From Synergistales bacterium (lineage in GTDB: Bacteria; Synergistota; Synergistia; Synergistales; Aminobacteriaceae): a stretch of 41,673 nt of DNA. Each line of letters starts with the position of its first letter. Within the stretch, counting starts at the first letter, position 1. The stretch is taken from contig BNVH01000025.1 in the NCBI GenBank assembly GCA_025997955.1, positions 1 to 41,673 on the forward strand, read 5' to 3'. Under the pieces are notes generated by a model. It was not told the DNA's origin and ran no database searches. It saw only the letters and a program-made list of their open reading frames with translations. The position numbers and the translations under genes were made by a program. Below are positions 39,882-41,673 of this stretch, piece after piece.

Positions 39882-40988
39882 ATGAATGTTATTTGTTTGA
39901 TTTTGACGCTCGGCGCGGCGGCGTTTTCGTTTTTGGACGTCTATCAGTTCATGACGGCAAGCAATATCGCTGGGGAAATATCCACACTGCCCGCGGGTTC
40001 GGCCGTCAGTGTGGGGACGGCTCTCATCGTAGTAATCGCCGTTTCCGGTATTGTGGGGCTTATAGGCGGCGGTTTGTCCGCCGCGAAAAAGTCATCCGCT
40101 AGAAAATTTTTACTCATCAATGTGTTGATATGCTTGGGGTTGTGGTACTTCTTGGATTCCTCCAATCCTGTTTTTAGCTCCACGTGGTGGAGTAATGCCG
40201 CGGAGGGCGGGGTTGGCGAGGTTTTATTAAGCGCCGGCGTCGCTTTATGGGTCAGCGTTACAGGAAGAACGGGGAGTGATTTTCTGATTTTCGCGCTGTT
40301 ATATCTCGTGGCCGGTATTTTTACCCCATCAACCAAGGTCAGCGCGGCTGAAAGAGGAAGTTCGGGATTCAGCCCTTCGTCGCAACACGCGCCTCGTCCA
40401 GCATCGTCAGCGCCGGTTAATTTGCGAAAAGGAGAAAATGTTTCATTAAGCAATCAGGCCCCGGGACTGACCTCCGTGCGGATTGGACTTGGGTGGGATG
40501 TGCGGCGGACGAGCGGCGCTGAATTCGACTTGGACGCCAGTCTCTTCATGCTCGGAGGAAATGGCAAGGTTCGTTCCGACTCGGATTTTATCTTTTATAA
40601 CAACCTTCAATCTCCTGACGGTTCCGTGGTTCATACGGGCGACAATCGAAGCGGCGCTGGGGATGGCGACGACGAGGTCATCAATGTGGATTTGGCGAGA
40701 GTGCCGGCCAACGTGGCGCGTTTGGCCATCGTGGTGACAATTAACGAAGCGGAGGCGCGAGGGCAGAGTTTTAGCATGGTTTCAAATGCCTTTATCCGTG
40801 TCGTCAATCAGACCGGCGGCTGGGAAATAGCGCGTTATAATCTCTCTGAGGGCGGCGGAGCGGCCACCGCTATAGTGTTGGGTGAAATATACCGTAAGGA
40901 CAGCGAGTGGAAATTCAAGGCCTTGGGACAGGGTAGCACTGGTGGGTTAGCGCCCTTGGCAAGAAATTTTGGAGTCGATATAGGATAG
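39882..40988 (+). CDS. membrane-anchored TerD-domain protein
   Basis: A 368-residue fusion. Residues 1-160 contain about five hydrophobic helices (VICLILTLGAAAFSFLDVYQ; TALIVVIAVSGIVGLIGGGL; FLLINVLICLGLWYFLD; VLLSAGVALWVSVTG; FLIFALLYLVAGIF). After a Ser/Pro linker (about 160-180), residues 184-368 match TerD: RKGENVSLSNQAPGLTSVRI, GLGWDVRRTSGAEFDLDASL, then SDFIFYNNLQSPDGSVVHTG and DNRSGAGDGDDEVINVDL. The calcium-binding acidic residues appear intact. TerD normally is a soluble stress protein; the membrane domain is unusual. Ribosome site AAAGGAGG. Confidence 0.85.
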   Translation: MNVICLILTLGAAAFSFLDVYQFMTASNIAGEISTLPAGSAVSVGTALIVVIAVSGIVGLIGGGLSAAKKSSARKFLLINVLICLGLWYFLDSSNPVFSSTWWSNAAEGGVGEVLLSAGVALWVSVTGRTGSDFLIFALLYLVAGIFTPSTKVSAAERGSSGFSPSSQHAPRPASSAPVNLRKGENVSLSNQAPGLTSVRIGLGWDVRRTSGAEFDLDASLFMLGGNGKVRSDSDFIFYNNLQSPDGSVVHTGDNRSGAGDGDDEVINVDLARVPANVARLAIVVTINEAEARGQSFSMVSNAFIRVVNQTGGWEIARYNLSEGGGAATAIVLGEIYRKDSEWKFKALGQGSTGGLAPLARNFGVDIG

Positions 40989-41010
40989 ACGGTAAAAATA
41001 CATCAGACAA

Positions 41011-41048
41011 AAAATTCGCACCCGTGGACAAAGGGGCGCGAGTTTTTT
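41011..41048 (+). terminator. rho-independent terminator after the TerD gene
   Basis: TTCGC-A-CCC pairs with GGG-C-GCGAG (one A-C mismatch), extended by A-T pairs, with a 10-base loop and a six-T run. It would also work in reverse for the incoming TnpB-side transcript. Confidence 0.75.
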
Positions 41049-41080
41049 GTTTTTATTGGCCGTTTCCCAATGGACATTCA

Positions 41081-41200
41081 TTGACATCCTCCCCTCCCTA
41101 AAGTGAGGGGATTCCTGTCGGTAACACGATGTTTTGTGTACCACAGGCGGGTTTCTGCTTCTCAGGCGGGTATTGTTGCGCCCAATCCTCCACAGACAGA
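41081..41200 (-). ncRNA. IS200/IS605-type right end and candidate omega RNA
   Basis: On the minus strand, downstream of and overlapping the tnpB 3' end. The right-end hairpin is CCCCTC with GAGGGG (41091-41096, 41105-41110), loop of 8 bases. Minus-strand TCAA (41084-41081) is a likely right cleavage site. In this family the guide RNA derives from the tnpB 3' end to the element end, with the guide taken from flanking DNA beyond it. The boundary is inferred from the hairpin and from family knowledge, not from a matched left end. Confidence 0.55.
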
Positions 41201-41673
41201 CACGGCTTGCCCAGCCGCCAAAATATTTCTTGCCGCGTTTAAGTCGGCGTTACTCTCGTATCCGCATTTCACACAAGCAAAGCGTTCTTGTGACTTGCGG
41301 TTTTCTGCGTTAGTATATCCGCAGATAGAGCATTTACGGCTTGTATTTGGGGGAGGTATAGCTATTACCTCTCCTCCACGCCACTTTTGCTTATATTCAA
41401 GCTGTTTACGAAACTCGTGCCAACACTGATCCAGAATAGAACGGTTCAGGCCGGACTTAGCTCTGACGTTCTTTCCGGGAGATTCTTTTGTTCCTGAAGC
41501 CGATTTACTCATGTTGGATACCTTCAGGTCCTCAATGACGATGACGGCGTGGTTTTTGCTTATCTCCGTCGTTGTTTTGTGAAGGTGGTCGTTTCGTATG
41601 TTTCTAACGCGCCGGTGTGCCTTTTGGAGCTTCTTCTTTTGCTTAAACCAGTTGTTACTGAATTTCTTTTTTC
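41162..41673 (-). CDS. tnpB: TnpB-type RNA-guided nuclease (IS200/IS605 OrfB), 3' part only
   Basis: The frame is open to the right edge, so the N-terminal part is missing. Hand translation upstream gives an uninterrupted read including NWFKQKKKLQKAHRRVRNIR and the RuvC-II glutamate in AVIVIEDLKVSNM. Then come SKSGLNRSILDQCWHEFRKQ-type bridge residues, the zinc ribbon CSICGY...CVKCGY and the RuvC-III aspartate in SNADLNAARNILA. The visible 170 residues keep every C-terminal catalytic residue, so the nuclease may be intact if the missing part is. It ends in GGLGATIPA. Confidence 0.9.
   Translation of the reverse strand, partial: KKKFSNNWFKQKKKLQKAHRRVRNIRNDHLHKTTTEISKNHAVIVIEDLKVSNMSKSASGTKESPGKNVRAKSGLNRSILDQCWHEFRKQLEYKQKWRGGEVIAIPPPNTSRKCSICGYTNAENRKSQERFACVKCGYESNADLNAARNILAAGQAVSVCGGLGATIPA

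Overview
The window most likely comes from a member of the Synergistota with roughly balanced GC. The best clue is a secreted protein at 23323-23976 that ends in a Synerg-CTERM-type sorting tail: a Gly-rich stretch, a Cys-Asp pair, a hydrophobic helix and a basic end. Gene content (radical SAM pair, DUF362, NMT1-type uptake, molybdenum hydroxylase) fits an anaerobe. No genus can be named from the sequence alone.

Layout. Positions 1-123 hold the 5' end of a 16S rRNA gene on the minus strand, with a strong promoter. Next on the minus strand are a radical SAM pair (395-2841), a proC operon with two membrane-protein genes (2890-5347) and a hipBA toxin-antitoxin pair (5511-7150). A lone phosphoglucomutase gene (7388-9061) lies on the plus strand. 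From 9174 to 13991 there is a five-gene nickel/peptide-type ABC operon whose promoter sits inside a perfect 13-bp inverted repeat. From 14297 to 18169 a two-component system leads into a NapH-like ferredoxin membrane protein and a DUF362 protein. The minus-strand block 18258-23078 is the classical translation cluster read as tuf, rpmG, tRNA-Trp, secE, nusG, rplK, rplA, L10 leader, rplJ, rplL. It ends in a terminator after rplL, and rpoBC does not follow. Beyond it are the Synerg-CTERM protein, a Uma2-type gene, lysA and an ankyrin-like gene.

From 27558 to 31313 the plus strand carries a molybdenum hydroxylase. Its large subunit is split into two genes, in the same order and close to the same sizes as NdhFSLM, the nicotinate dehydrogenase of Eubacterium barkeri. 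A fused Rossmann/TylF-like methyltransferase gene follows. It converges on an SsuABC/NMT1-type ABC importer (32181-34744), which might supply the hydroxylase substrate.

From about 34750 to the end the region looks accessory, with AT-rich spacers. It holds an XRE regulator, an Rpn-family nuclease, a palindromic repeat, three tandem exported glycine-zipper peptides, an exported helical protein, a TerD domain tethered to an N-terminal membrane domain, and the end of an IS200/IS605-type element with a partial TnpB. The glycine-zipper, helical-protein and membrane-TerD cassette (37050-40988) is the best candidate here for an undescribed envelope or antagonism system. That is an inference from layout and domain content only.
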